A stretch of 64,000 nucleotides of DNA, from assembly GCA_963699345.1 (NCBI GenBank), contig CAVOTL010000001.1, positions 248,001 to 312,000 on the forward strand, in the 5' to 3' direction. Source of the stretch: Bog-756 sp963699345. Its GTDB lineage: Bacteria > Actinomycetota > Acidimicrobiia > Acidimicrobiales > RAAP-2. The notes below the pieces were generated by a model. The model was not told the origin of the DNA, did not search any database, and saw nothing but the letters and a program-made list of their open reading frames with translations. Of this stretch, positions 8,359-16,432 are shown one piece after another. Position 1 is the first letter of the stretch; each line of letters begins with the position of its first letter. A program made the translations under genes and the position numbers.

Positions 8359-8874
8359 ATGGCCGACGCGACACTCTCGACGACAGGGGAGCGGCCGGTA
8401 CTCCGGTTCGAACGCCGACTCTCCGGCTCGGTGGAGACGGTCTGGCGGGCCGTCACGGATCCGGACGAGATGCGGGCCTGGTTCCCCACCCGGATCGAGA
8501 TCGACGAGTGGAAGGTCGGGGCGACGCTCACGCACCACTTCGACGACCACGACATCGAGGCCCTCCCGGGAAAGGTCCTGGAGTGGGATCCTCCCCGGAC
8601 GGTGCGGTTCACCTGGGGCGACGACACCATCACCTTCTCCTTGTCCGAGGCGCCCGACGGTGGCACCACCTTCGTGCTGACCGAGGAGCTGGCTGCCAAC
8701 CACGCGGCCCGCAACGCGGCGGGGTGGGACGCCTGCCTCGACCGGCTCCAGCCCCCGGACGGTGCGGTGGGGGAGACCTGGCAGGAGCGCTTCGACCGCT
8801 ACGCCGCCAGGTTCGCGCCGGTGCTGGGCCCCCAGGAGGGCCCACCCGAGGGCGTCCACGACGTCGACGGCTGA
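8359..8874 (+). CDS. AHSA1-type SRPBCC domain protein
   Basis: 171 residues. The start RFERRLSGSVETVWRAVTDPDEMRAWFPT and the later strand HFDDHDIEALPGKVLEWDPPRTVRFTWGDD are typical of the Aha1-like SRPBCC family. The long closing helix is ETWQERFDRYAARFAPVL. These proteins accompany ArsR regulators throughout actinobacteria, but the ligand is generally unknown. GAGGAGGCAGTG immediately upstream supplies the ribosome site for ATG 8359, 10 nt after the ArsR stop, so the two genes form one operon. Confidence 0.8.
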   Translation: MADATLSTTGERPVLRFERRLSGSVETVWRAVTDPDEMRAWFPTRIEIDEWKVGATLTHHFDDHDIEALPGKVLEWDPPRTVRFTWGDDTITFSLSEAPDGGTTFVLTEELAANHAARNAAGWDACLDRLQPPDGAVGETWQERFDRYAARFAPVLGPQEGPPEGVHDVDG

Positions 8875-8944
8875 CCGGCGGCGATACCCGGGAGTGCCCG
8901 CCGAGGTGGAACGGACCGGGTGGTCCGGCGACGGTCGGCCGAAC

Positions 8945-9832
8945 TCAGCGCTTGGCGAAGAACGCCAACACCGAGGTCCACTGGACATGACCGTCGTTCA
9001 GCACGACATGACGTCGGAGCCGCTCGGGGAAGGAGGAGAAGGCGATGGAGTCGATCAGGAAGTCGGCGGGCGGGAGCGACCAGTCGATCGGCTCGATCAA
9101 CTCCAGGTCGGGGGTGGCGTTGAGCACGTAGCGGTCGAAGTCGTCGTGGCTGAAGTAGTCGGTGTGGGTCTGGTCACCCAGCAGCAGGTACTCGGTGGCG
9201 ATGACGACGATCCCCCCCGGCCGGACGACCCGGGCCATCTCGCGCACGGCGTCGGCGGACCGCTCGTGCGTGCCGAAGTGCTCGATCGAGGAGAGCGACC
9301 ACGCGATGTCGAACGTGCCGTCGTCGAAGTGACCGAGGTCGGTGCCGTCCATCGTCTTGAACTCGATGGCCTCCTGGCGGATCGGCCGGGGGCAGAAGGG
9401 CTGGGCGTCGATGAGCACGCCCGGATCCGCCTCCCGACCTCCGGCCGTGCTCCACGTCTCGTTGCCGTAGAGATCCGTGGCCACGACATGTTCCAGGCGG
9501 TCACCGAGCCAGAAGATCACGCATTCGCGGCCGGCACCGACGCCGATCGCCCGGTGTTCGGGACGGATCATGCCCAGCTTCTCGAGCCCCCAGACGGTCT
9601 GGGTCCACTCCCATCCCTTGCGATGGATCTGGGGCGGCTCGAAGCTGGTGAAGATGTGCTTGTCGTGCGAGTAGGTCCCGAGATCGTGGAACCGCTCCAG
9701 CCACCCTGCGTCCGCATAGGCACCGACGTTGGTCAGACTGCTGAGCGGCAGGGGCGCCGGTCCGGTCGCCGTCGGCCTCCCGCCGGCTGCCCGCAGTCGG
9801 CTCTTGGCCCGGTCGACGAAGGAATCCACCAT
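8945..9832 (-). CDS. class I SAM-dependent methyltransferase
   Basis: 295 residues. Motif I appears as AIGVGAGRE near residue 95. FDIAWSLSSIEHFG fits motif IV and the following strand. EMARVVRPGGIVVIATEYLL is the Methyltransf_11-type motif VI region. The N-terminal 80 residues carry an extra segment (GWLERFHDLGTYSHDKHIFTS) seen in methyltransferases linked to surface polysaccharide or glycan modification, but no such genes lie nearby. ATG 9832 has GGAAGGA 8 nt upstream. The substrate is not inferable. Confidence 0.8.
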   Translation of the reverse strand: MVDSFVDRAKSRLRAAGGRPTATGPAPLPLSSLTNVGAYADAGWLERFHDLGTYSHDKHIFTSFEPPQIHRKGWEWTQTVWGLEKLGMIRPEHRAIGVGAGRECVIFWLGDRLEHVVATDLYGNETWSTAGGREADPGVLIDAQPFCPRPIRQEAIEFKTMDGTDLGHFDDGTFDIAWSLSSIEHFGTHERSADAVREMARVVRPGGIVVIATEYLLLGDQTHTDYFSHDDFDRYVLNATPDLELIEPIDWSLPPADFLIDSIAFSSFPERLRRHVVLNDGHVQWTSVLAFFAKR

Positions 9833-9955
9833 CGCCCGATCCTTCCATACCGCCACCGGGGACGCGGGAGCCACCATCCGACGACGTGAGGCGACCGGGA
9901 CGGCGGGGTCCGCTACGCGGCGTTTATGCGAATTGCCGGCGGGTACGCGAAGGTC

Positions 9956-10105
9956 ATGGGACCCATCCTCGTACTGCTCCTGATCGCCCTGATCCTCGTC
10001 GGTGTCGGCTTCGCCGTCCACGTGCTGTGGATCGTCGCCGTCGTGTTCCTGATCGCCTGGCTGGTCGGGCTCGTCCTCGGGGTGGGTCGGAGGTCGAACG
10101 CCTGA
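9956..10105 (+). CDS. small hydrophobic membrane protein
   Basis: 49 residues, almost all hydrophobic: MGPILVLLLIALILVGVGFA, then VLWIVAVVFLIAWLVGLVLG, ending in a basic tail GRRSNA. This is the common actinobacterial two-helix 'hydrophobic protein' pattern. Its TGA overlaps the ATG of the next gene (TGATG), so the two are probably translated together. Role unknown; similar proteins are often stress-inducible, but nothing here shows that. Confidence 0.6.
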   Translation: MGPILVLLLIALILVGVGFAVHVLWIVAVVFLIAWLVGLVLGVGRRSNA

Positions 10106-10497
10106 TGACCACGGGCGACAGCCCGGGGGCCCCGGCTCCCGGGGGTTCCACCGGACGTTCTCCCGTCGACGAACCGGTGTCGAACGGGAGCGTCGAGCCG
10201 GCGGTGGAGGGGGGTGTCGCACCGGAGCGGAGCACCGCCCCCGTCGACCACACCCGGATCAGCGCCAGTTGGACGGCCCTGGTCGCCGCCGTGGTGGTGT
10301 TCATCGTCCTGGTGGTCTTCATCGCCCAGAACACGCAACGGTCGACGGTCAACTTCCTGGTGTTCCACGGCCATGCGCCGACCGCGGTGATCCTGCTCAT
10401 CGCGGCCGTCGCCGGGGCCGTCGTCGTCACGATCGCCGGGGTGGCCCGTATCGTCCAGCTCCGACGGATGGCTGGTCACCCGGGAAGTCCGACCTGA
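10105..10497 (+). CDS. LapA-domain (DUF1049) membrane protein
   Basis: 130 residues. A Pro/Gly/Ser-rich cytoplasmic N-terminus of about 55 residues is followed by two membrane helices: ALVAAVVVFIVLVVFIAQN (with QNTQRSTVNFLVF between) and AVILLIAAVAGAVVVTIAG. The IAQN...V.F..F linker is the hallmark of the lipopolysaccharide-assembly-protein-A (LapA) domain, which in Gram-positives has no LPS role and is of unknown function. It starts on the stop codon of the preceding small gene. Confidence 0.75.
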   Translation: MTTGDSPGAPAPGGSTGRSPVDEPVSNGSVEPAVEGGVAPERSTAPVDHTRISASWTALVAAVVVFIVLVVFIAQNTQRSTVNFLVFHGHAPTAVILLIAAVAGAVVVTIAGVARIVQLRRMAGHPGSPT

Positions 10498-10570
10498 TCG
10501 CCACCGTCCAGCCGATACGGGAGCGTCTGCGGGCCAGCGGGTAGACGACCACCGTCTGCCAAGATGGCGT

Positions 10571-11188
10571 ATGGGCACAGAGCGCGGCCTGCATCGGCTC
10601 GTCAACTTCAGCGACGCCATCGTGGCCATCGCCATCACGTTGTTGGTGCTCCCCCTCGCCGACTCGGCCAGCACCATCGGGAACAGCACACTCGTCGAAT
10701 TCCTGCACCACCACCACAACGAGCTCCTGGCGTTCGGGCTCAGCTTCGTCGTGATCTGGAACTTCTGGTGGGCCCAGCACCAGATGCTCGAGGACGTCGT
10801 CGCCTACAGCCGGCTCCTGGTCGTCGGCCTGTTCGTGTGGACGCTGAGCATCGTCTTCCTGCCATTTCCCACCGAGCTCCTCAGCTCCGCCGACCACGCC
10901 GGTGCCGGGGTCCACGCCCTGTACGTGGGATCGATGCTCGTGTCGACCGTGGCGGCCCTCGTCGAGCAGTGGGCCATCACCCGGGAGCCGGAGCTCCAGG
11001 CCGAGGAGCACCGGGGCGAGGCGACACTGGTGGAGACGACCGTCCAGACCGTCCTGATGGGCGTGGTCTTCGTCCTGGTCATCATCGCTCCCGCCGTCGG
11101 CCTGTGGTGGCTCCTGCTCCTCGTGCTGTTCCGTCCCCTGACCCGACTCGTCCGGTCCCGCCGCCACGACGTGGTCCGCCCGCACTAG
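10571..11188 (+). CDS. TMEM175-family potassium channel-like protein (DUF1211)
   Basis: 205 residues with six hydrophobic segments. NFSDAIVAIAITLLVLPL in TM1 contains the FSDA signature that defines the TMEM175 family. Bacterial members are single-repeat proteins that assemble as tetrameric K+ channels. NFWWAQHQMLE following TM3 is also conserved. CAAGAT lies 5 nt before ATG 10571 with no ribosome site, suggesting a leaderless message. Confidence 0.8.
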   Translation: MGTERGLHRLVNFSDAIVAIAITLLVLPLADSASTIGNSTLVEFLHHHHNELLAFGLSFVVIWNFWWAQHQMLEDVVAYSRLLVVGLFVWTLSIVFLPFPTELLSSADHAGAGVHALYVGSMLVSTVAALVEQWAITREPELQAEEHRGEATLVETTVQTVLMGVVFVLVIIAPAVGLWWLLLLVLFRPLTRLVRSRRHDVVRPH

Positions 11189-11214
11189 GCGGTGGACCGG
11201 CGCAGGCGTCATGG

Positions 11215-11697
11215 CTACGGACCGTCGCGACGGTCCAGGTCGTCGATGCTCCGGGCCAGCTTCCGGGTGAACTCGACGGTCCCGGGGTCGGGTGCGTCCA
11301 TCGAGCGGAGGGCGGCGAGGACCGGGCCGGCGAGACGCCTCGCCTCCTCGTCGTGTCCCGTCAGGGCCAGCCGGTTGGCGAGGATGCCCTGGGCGCGCAG
11401 CGTCGAGACATGCCCGGGTCCGAGGTGTGCCAGTCGGGCCTCCAGGATCTCCCGGCGCATGAGGAGGGACTCGTCGATGCGGCCCAGGTCCTCCAGGGCA
11501 TCGGCCCGGTTCTCCCTGGCGATGACCGCCGGTCGGGAGTCGGCACCCGCGGTGCGCGTCCAGAACAGGGTGTGTCGCTCCGCGATCCGGAGGCGCTTCT
11601 CCGGGGGCACGTCGTAGCGCGAGGCGGCGACACTCGCCCGGCGGCCGACGAATCTGAGGAAGCGGGGTGGCTCCCACCAGCCGGATCCTCGGGACAT
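11215..11697 (-). CDS. tetratricopeptide-repeat (kinesin-light-chain-like) protein
   Basis: 160 residues, mostly helical. ENRADALEDLGRIDESLLMRR and LRAQGILANRLALTGHDEEA are two consecutive TPR units with the W/L-G-Y/A-F-A-P register of TPR_10/12, and a third partial unit follows. TPR proteins mediate protein-protein contacts. ATG 11697 was chosen because the frame upstream has low-complexity composition. It converges with the TMEM175 gene. No partner is evident. Confidence 0.55.
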   Translation of the reverse strand: MSRGSGWWEPPRFLRFVGRRASVAASRYDVPPEKRLRIAERHTLFWTRTAGADSRPAVIARENRADALEDLGRIDESLLMRREILEARLAHLGPGHVSTLRAQGILANRLALTGHDEEARRLAGPVLAALRSMDAPDPGTVEFTRKLARSIDDLDRRDGP

Positions 11698-11861
11698 GCC
11701 CCGACGATAGACAGCCGGGAGCGATGGCGGAGGCCGCGGCCCCGGGGGCCGGCCTCGACCCGGGTCGGTCGCCATGTTCGACCGGCCCGACGTTGGGTAC
11801 GACCCGCAAGGTGGGGATGGGGCCGGGTCCGTCCGCCACCGTGGACTCGCCGGTCCTCCGG

Positions 11862-11867
11862 TAACGT
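11862..11867 (+). promoter_or_regulatory. -10-like hexamer ahead of a leaderless mini-ORF
   Basis: TAACGT ends 6 nt before the GTG at 11874. That GTG opens a 13-codon reading frame (11874-11915) whose TGA overlaps the ATG at 11912. Confidence 0.4.
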
Positions 11868-11911
11868 CGCGGCGTGGAGCCGAGGACACACCGTCTCGAC
11901 CGGGCGCGTCG

Positions 11912-12049
11912 ATGACCGCCACCGTCGGACTGCTGGCGCTGCTCTGCGTGCCGATCGCCGTGTGGGCCGTGGTGCATCGGACGCCGAAGGCCGAGAAGGC
12001 ACCCGAAGAGCGGGCGGACGGCCCGAAACACCGATGGTGGCAGCCCTGA
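11912..12049 (+). CDS. small single-pass membrane protein
   Basis: 45 residues: MTATVGLLALLCVPIAVWAV forms one membrane helix, followed by a charged cytoplasmic tail rich in Lys, Glu and Arg (HRTPKAEKAPEERADGPK). The ATG overlaps the stop of a 13-codon reading frame that begins at GTG 11874, giving an ATGA coupling. No family recognised. It lies directly against the dihydrofolate-reductase remnant. Confidence 0.4.
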   Translation: MTATVGLLALLCVPIAVWAVVHRTPKAEKAPEERADGPKHRWWQP

Positions 12050-12305
12050 TTGGGCCTTTTCTCGGTCGTCGAGTTCGTGACGCTGGACGGGGTGGTGCAG
12101 GCCCCCGGCCGACCCTTGCGGCGAGCTCGTCCGGACGTTGCTGGCCCACGGCCTGGTGGACGAACTCCTGCTGTCGATCTACCCGATCGTCCTCGGCACC
12201 GGGCGCCGGCTCTTCGCCGAAGACGCCAGGTCGTCCACCTTCCGCCTGGTCGATTCGGTGACGACGACCACCGGCGTGATCATCGCCACCTACCGTCCGG
12301 CCTGA
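12050..12305 (+). pseudogene. dihydrofolate reductase/RibD-C family protein, internally deleted
   Basis: The first 20 or so codons from TTG 12050 read VVEFVTLDGVVQAPG, the usual start of actinobacterial dihydrofolate-reductase-like (RibD C-terminal domain) proteins. From about 12120, in a different frame, the sequence reads GELVRTLLAHGLVDELLLS and VLGTGRRLFAEDA, then VTTTTGVIIATYRPA, the usual C-terminal third. Intact members are about 190 residues, so roughly 100 central residues and the correct frame are missing. This is a true deletion rather than a one-base error, and the product would lack the substrate pocket. Confidence 0.8.
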
Positions 12306-12317
12306 GCCGTACCGGGG

Positions 12318-13196
12318 TCAGGAGCCGGTGGCGGCGATGGCGTCGCGGATGGCGAGGACCCGACGGGCTTCATCGACGTGGAGGTTCTCGATCATGCGAC
12401 CGTCGACGGTCACCACCCCGCGGCCTTCGGCCTCGGCCTCCTCGAAGGCGACGATGATCCGCTCGGCGAGGTCGATCTCGTCGGCCTCCGGCGAGAAGGC
12501 GTCGTTGCAGGGCGCGACCTGGTTCGGGTGGATCAGTGTCTTGCCGTCCATGCCCAGCTCGCGGCCCACCCGGCACTCGGCCAGGAAGCCCTCCTCGTCC
12601 TTGATGTCGTTGTAGACGCCGTCGAGGATCACCTTGTCGGCCGCCCGGGCCGCCAGGAGACAGAGCTGGAGACCGCCGAGCAATGGCAGCCGGCTGGGAA
12701 CCCGTTGGGCGTGGAGCTCCTTGGCCAGGTCGTTGGTACCCATGACCAGCACGGTCAGGCGTTCGGAGGCCGTGCAGATCTCTTCGGCGTGCAGCATGGC
12801 CACGGGGGTCTCGAGCATCGCCCAGATGCGGGTCCGGTCGGGGGCGCCGTGCTTCTCGAGGGCCGCCTCGATCGCCTGGACGTCGGCGACGGAGTTGACC
12901 TTCGGCACGACCACCCCGTCGGGGCCGGCGGCGGCGATGGCAGCCAGGTCGTCCTCGTGCCACGGCGTCCCGATCCCGTTGGCCCGGATGGTGACCTCGC
13001 GGTCGCCGTAACCACCGGCGTCGAACATGGCGCAGGCCCGCTCGCGCGCCTCCGCCTTGGCGTCGGGGGCCACCGCATCCTCCAGGTCGAAGATGAGGGC
13101 ATCGGCCGGGATGGCCTTCGCCTTCTCGAGGGCCCGCTCGTTGGCGGCGGGCATGTAGAGCACGCTCCGTCGGGGTCGCAGGTCGGCGTGGGTCAT
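12318..13196 (-). CDS. HpcH/HpaI aldolase / CitE-type CoA-ester lyase
   Basis: 292 residues. The TIM-barrel family signatures are in order: RRSVLYMPAANERALEKA, FDLEDAVAPDAK (metal-site Glu/Asp), RANGIGTPW, ETPVAMLHAEEI with the Mg-binding Glu, MGTNDLAKEL, and GMDGKTLIHPNQV near the C-terminus. Such enzymes cleave citramalyl-, malyl- or methylmalyl-CoA, or act as the related thioesterases, in the cytoplasm. It starts one base after the stop of the upstream homologue (TGA-G-ATG), so the two form an operon. The CoA substrate cannot be assigned from sequence alone. Confidence 0.85.
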   Translation of the reverse strand: MTHADLRPRRSVLYMPAANERALEKAKAIPADALIFDLEDAVAPDAKAEARERACAMFDAGGYGDREVTIRANGIGTPWHEDDLAAIAAAGPDGVVVPKVNSVADVQAIEAALEKHGAPDRTRIWAMLETPVAMLHAEEICTASERLTVLVMGTNDLAKELHAQRVPSRLPLLGGLQLCLLAARAADKVILDGVYNDIKDEEGFLAECRVGRELGMDGKTLIHPNQVAPCNDAFSPEADEIDLAERIIVAFEEAEAEGRGVVTVDGRMIENLHVDEARRVLAIRDAIAATGS

Positions 13197-13197
13197 C

Positions 13198-14262
13198 TCA
13201 GTCCTCCGGGGTGATCGTGGCGTAGAGCTCGGCCAGTTCGGGATCGCGGGCGGCCAGGTCGTCGGCCAACTCGATCATCACCCGGCACTGCTTGACCGAG
13301 GCGTCGTCCTCCATCTTGCCGTCCAGCATGACCGCGCCCGTGCCGTCGCCCATGGCGGCGATGACGCGCCGGGCGTGGGTCACGTCGGCCACGTCCGGTG
13401 AGAACACGCGACGGGCGATGTCGATCTGGGTGGGGTGCAACGACCAGGCGCCGACGCAGCCGAGCAGGTAGGCGTTCCGGAACTGGTCCTCGCAGGCCAC
13501 CACGTCGGCGATGTCCCCGAACGGGCCGTAGTAGGCGAAGATGCCGTTCGCCTGGCAGGCGTCCACCATCCGGGCGATGGTGTAGTGCCACAGGTCCTGT
13601 TGGTAGATGGCCCGGACGGCCCGGACGTCACCGCCCGGAGGGTCCTGGCGGACCAGGTAGTCCGGATGGCCGCCGCCCACGCGCGTCGTCTTCATCCGCC
13701 GGTTGGCCGCCAGATCGGCGGGTCCGAGCGACAGGCCCTGCATGCGGGGTGAGGCGGCACAGATCTCCTCGACGTTGGCCACGCCCCGGGCCGTCTCCAG
13801 GATGGCGTGGAGCAGGATGGGCCGTTCGAGGTGGGCCTTGGCCTCGAGCTGGGCCACCAGGCGGTCCACGTAGTGGATGTCCTCGGCCCCCTCCACCTTG
13901 GGGATCATGATGACGTCGATCCGGTCACCGACCTCGGTGACGGCCGTGACCAGGTCGTCGAGTCCCCAGGGCGAGTCGAGCGAGTTCACCCGGGTCCAGA
14001 ACTGGGCGGTCCCGAAGTCGACCGACCTCCCCACGTCGACGAGTCCCTGGCGGGCGGCCTCTTTGTCGGCGGCGGGCACGCCGTCCTCGAGGTTGGCCAA
14101 CAGCACGTCCACCCGGGGAGCCAGGTCCGGCAGCTTGGCGACCATCTTCGGGTTCGACGCCGGGAAGAAATGGATCATCCGGGACGGCCGGAACGGGATC
14201 TCCCGGACCGGCTCGGGCGCCCCCACGGCCAGCGGGCGGAAGAAGTCTTTCGGGGAGCGCAC
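13198..14262 (-). CDS. malyl-CoA-lyase-like HpcH/HpaI aldolase
   Basis: About 354 residues, longer than the second copy. Signatures: SRMIHFFPASNPKMV, ANLEDGVPAADKE, TRVNSLDSPWG, AILETARGVANVEEI, SLGPADLAANRR and GAWSLHPTQID. This form matches the L-malyl/beta-methylmalyl-CoA lyase branch of the CitE family. Together with the adjacent CitE-like gene it resembles the paired lyase/thioesterase genes of C2/C3 assimilation pathways, although no ethylmalonyl-CoA genes are in the window. GTG 14262 has GGAGG four to five bases upstream; a TTG further out is less likely. Confidence 0.85.
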   Translation of the reverse strand: MRSPKDFFRPLAVGAPEPVREIPFRPSRMIHFFPASNPKMVAKLPDLAPRVDVLLANLEDGVPAADKEAARQGLVDVGRSVDFGTAQFWTRVNSLDSPWGLDDLVTAVTEVGDRIDVIMIPKVEGAEDIHYVDRLVAQLEAKAHLERPILLHAILETARGVANVEEICAASPRMQGLSLGPADLAANRRMKTTRVGGGHPDYLVRQDPPGGDVRAVRAIYQQDLWHYTIARMVDACQANGIFAYYGPFGDIADVVACEDQFRNAYLLGCVGAWSLHPTQIDIARRVFSPDVADVTHARRVIAAMGDGTGAVMLDGKMEDDASVKQCRVMIELADDLAARDPELAELYATITPED

Positions 14263-14293
14263 GGCACCTCCAGGGTCGGTGGACCCCACCAAT

Positions 14294-16235
14294 CTAGGAG
14301 GTGTGGGAGGGGTCTCCCGACGGTCCGTCGGGACCCGTGCCGCCGGCCGAGACCGGCGGTGCCGACCCGATGTCCCGCAGTGGCATCGTCACCCGGGCCA
14401 CCACGATGTCGGTGCGGGCGTGCAGCGATGCCGACAGGGCGACGTCGATCTGGTTGTGGAGGAACCGGTGGCGCAGCTTGTCGGGGATGACCACGGGGAT
14501 GAGCACGACGATCTGGGAGTCCGTCGTACCCCGCAGCCCGTCGATGTACCGGCTGATCGGCTCGACGACGGACGCGTATTCGGTGTGGAGGATGTCCAGG
14601 GGCACGCCGCAGTTCCACCGCTCCCACTGCCGTTGGAGCTCGAGCTCGTGCTCGTCGCTGGCGTCACCCTGCTCGAGGACGACCGATACGGCCCGCACCT
14701 CGTCGCCGAGCGAGAGCGCCTCGGAGACGGCGTACTCGCTGAGCTTGGACAGCCGGGTGATCGGGACGATCACGAGGGTGCGGCTGACCACGGGCTCGGC
14801 CGGGACCTCGTCGACGGCCAGTTCGACGGCCAGACGGCGGTAGTAGCGGTGGATCCGGCTGAACAGATAGATGAAGAGGGGGACGGCCAGCACCACCACC
14901 CAGGCCCCCTCGAGGAACTTGGAGACCAGGAACACGATGGTGGCGACGGCGGTCACCACCGCTCCGGTGCCGTTGATCAACGACCGTCGGCGCCAGCCGT
15001 TCGGGCGCAGCCGGCGCCAGTGCACCACGAGGCCCGCCTGGGCCAGCGTGAACCCGACGAAGACCCCGATGGCGAAGAGCGGGATCATGGCGTTCGTGTC
15101 GCCCCGGACCACCACCAACAGGAGGCCCGACATTCCGGCCAGCACCCAGATGCCGTTGGCGAACACCTGGCGGTCGCCCCGTTGGGCGAACAGGTGGGGC
15201 AGGTAGTCGTCGCGGGCCAACAGGCTGGCGAGGACGGGAAGGCCGCCGAAGGAGGTGTTGGCCGCCAGCGCCAGCACCAGCGTGATGGTGAGCGAGACGA
15301 TGTAATAGGCCCAGTGCCGGCCGACGGCGGTGGCCATGATCTGGCTCAGCACCGTCTGGTCGGTACGCGGCCCGATGTGCCAGCGCCTGGCGAGCACCGC
15401 CAGCCCGAGCAGCATGACGGCCAGGATCGACCCGAGGAGGAGTTCGGTCCGCTTGGCCCGTACCTGACGGGGCTCCTTGAACAGGGGGACGCCGTTGGCG
15501 ATGGCCTCCACCCCGGTCAGGGCGCTGCACCCGGCGGAAAACGCCTTGAGCACGAGCAGGATCGTCACGGCCTGCAGCCCGTGGGCCGGGAGCAGCGACG
15601 TCCCGACCGGGGGCGCGCCGAGTCCCAGGGGATGGACCAGACCGATCACGATGATGGCCAGGAGTCCCACGATGAACACCATGGTGGGCAGGAGGAAGGC
15701 GCGGGCCGTCTCGCCGAGTCCCCGCAGGTTCAGCAGGGTGACGAGGGCGAGGATCCCGAGGCAGAGCGGGACGGTGAGGCCCGTGGTGGAGGGGAACGCC
15801 GACGTGAAGGCCCCCACCCCGGCGGCGATCGAGACCGCGACGGTCAGCGTGTAGTCGACGATGAGCGCCGCCGCGGCCACCAGGCTGACGGCGGGGCCGA
15901 GGTTGTCCCGCGACACGGCGTAGGCGCCACCGCCACCGGGGTAGGCGGCGATGACCTGGCGGTAGGAGAAGACGAGGATCGTCAGCAGGACGACGATGGC
16001 GATGGTGACCGGGAGGACGAGGTGAAGGGCTCCGGCCCCGGCCACGGCCAGGACCACGATGATCGCCTCGGGCCCGTAGGCCACCGACGTCAGGGCGTCG
16101 AGCGACGAGCGCGGACAGACCTTCGATCGGGTTGATCCGCTGCGACGCGGTCTCGGCCGCCCGCAGCGGACGTCCCACCAGGACCCGCCAGTGGACGACG
16201 GCGAGCCCGGGACGTCTCGTCCGAGATGCCGTCAT
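14294..16235 (-). CDS. KimA/YdaO-like APC-superfamily transporter, frameshifted near its start
   Basis: The main frame encodes about 596 residues with twelve hydrophobic helices and a C-terminal cytoplasmic alpha/beta domain (SRTLVIVPITRLSKLSEYAV...). VFSYRQVIAAYPGGGGAYAV and DNLGP...DYTLTVAVSIAAGVGAFTSAFP are typical of the KimA (YdaO) group of high-affinity potassium transporters. The true N-terminus is in another frame from ATG 16235 (HWRVLVGRPLRAAETASQRI). Removing one base near 16108-16115 gives the continuous EGLSASSLDALTSVAYGPEA. A plausible ribosome site precedes ATG 16235. Potassium is the best guess for substrate; amino acids remain possible. Confidence 0.8.
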
Positions 16236-16386
16236 CGTCCCTCACTGTCGGGTGTACGTCCGTCGGGTCCGGCATTCCGTAGCTGTACCCGGCGGTTCAG
16301 CTCCCGCCACCGGTCACGGACGCGACGACGGGTGGATCGGGGAGGGGGGTGGACGCCACGGACGTCCCGAGATGCTTGCGGGGGTC

Positions 16387-16419
16387 TTCTACCGGTGGTA
16401 GTACTACGGAACTGTAGAA
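16387..16419 (+). promoter_or_regulatory. composite CTAC/GTAG operator of the copper operon
   Basis: Four alternating half-sites: CTAC 16389-16392, GTAG 16398-16401, CTAC 16404-16407, GTAG 16414-16417. The centre GTAGTACTAC (16398-16407) is a perfect palindrome, and TTCTAC (16387) pairs with GTAGAA (16414-16419). BlaI/MecI/CopY repressors bind TAC..GTA-type dyads, and the operon's last gene encodes a BlaI-type protein. The site lies just upstream of the AGGAGG of the first gene. Confidence 0.6.
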
Positions 16420-16432
16420 AGAGGAGGGATCG

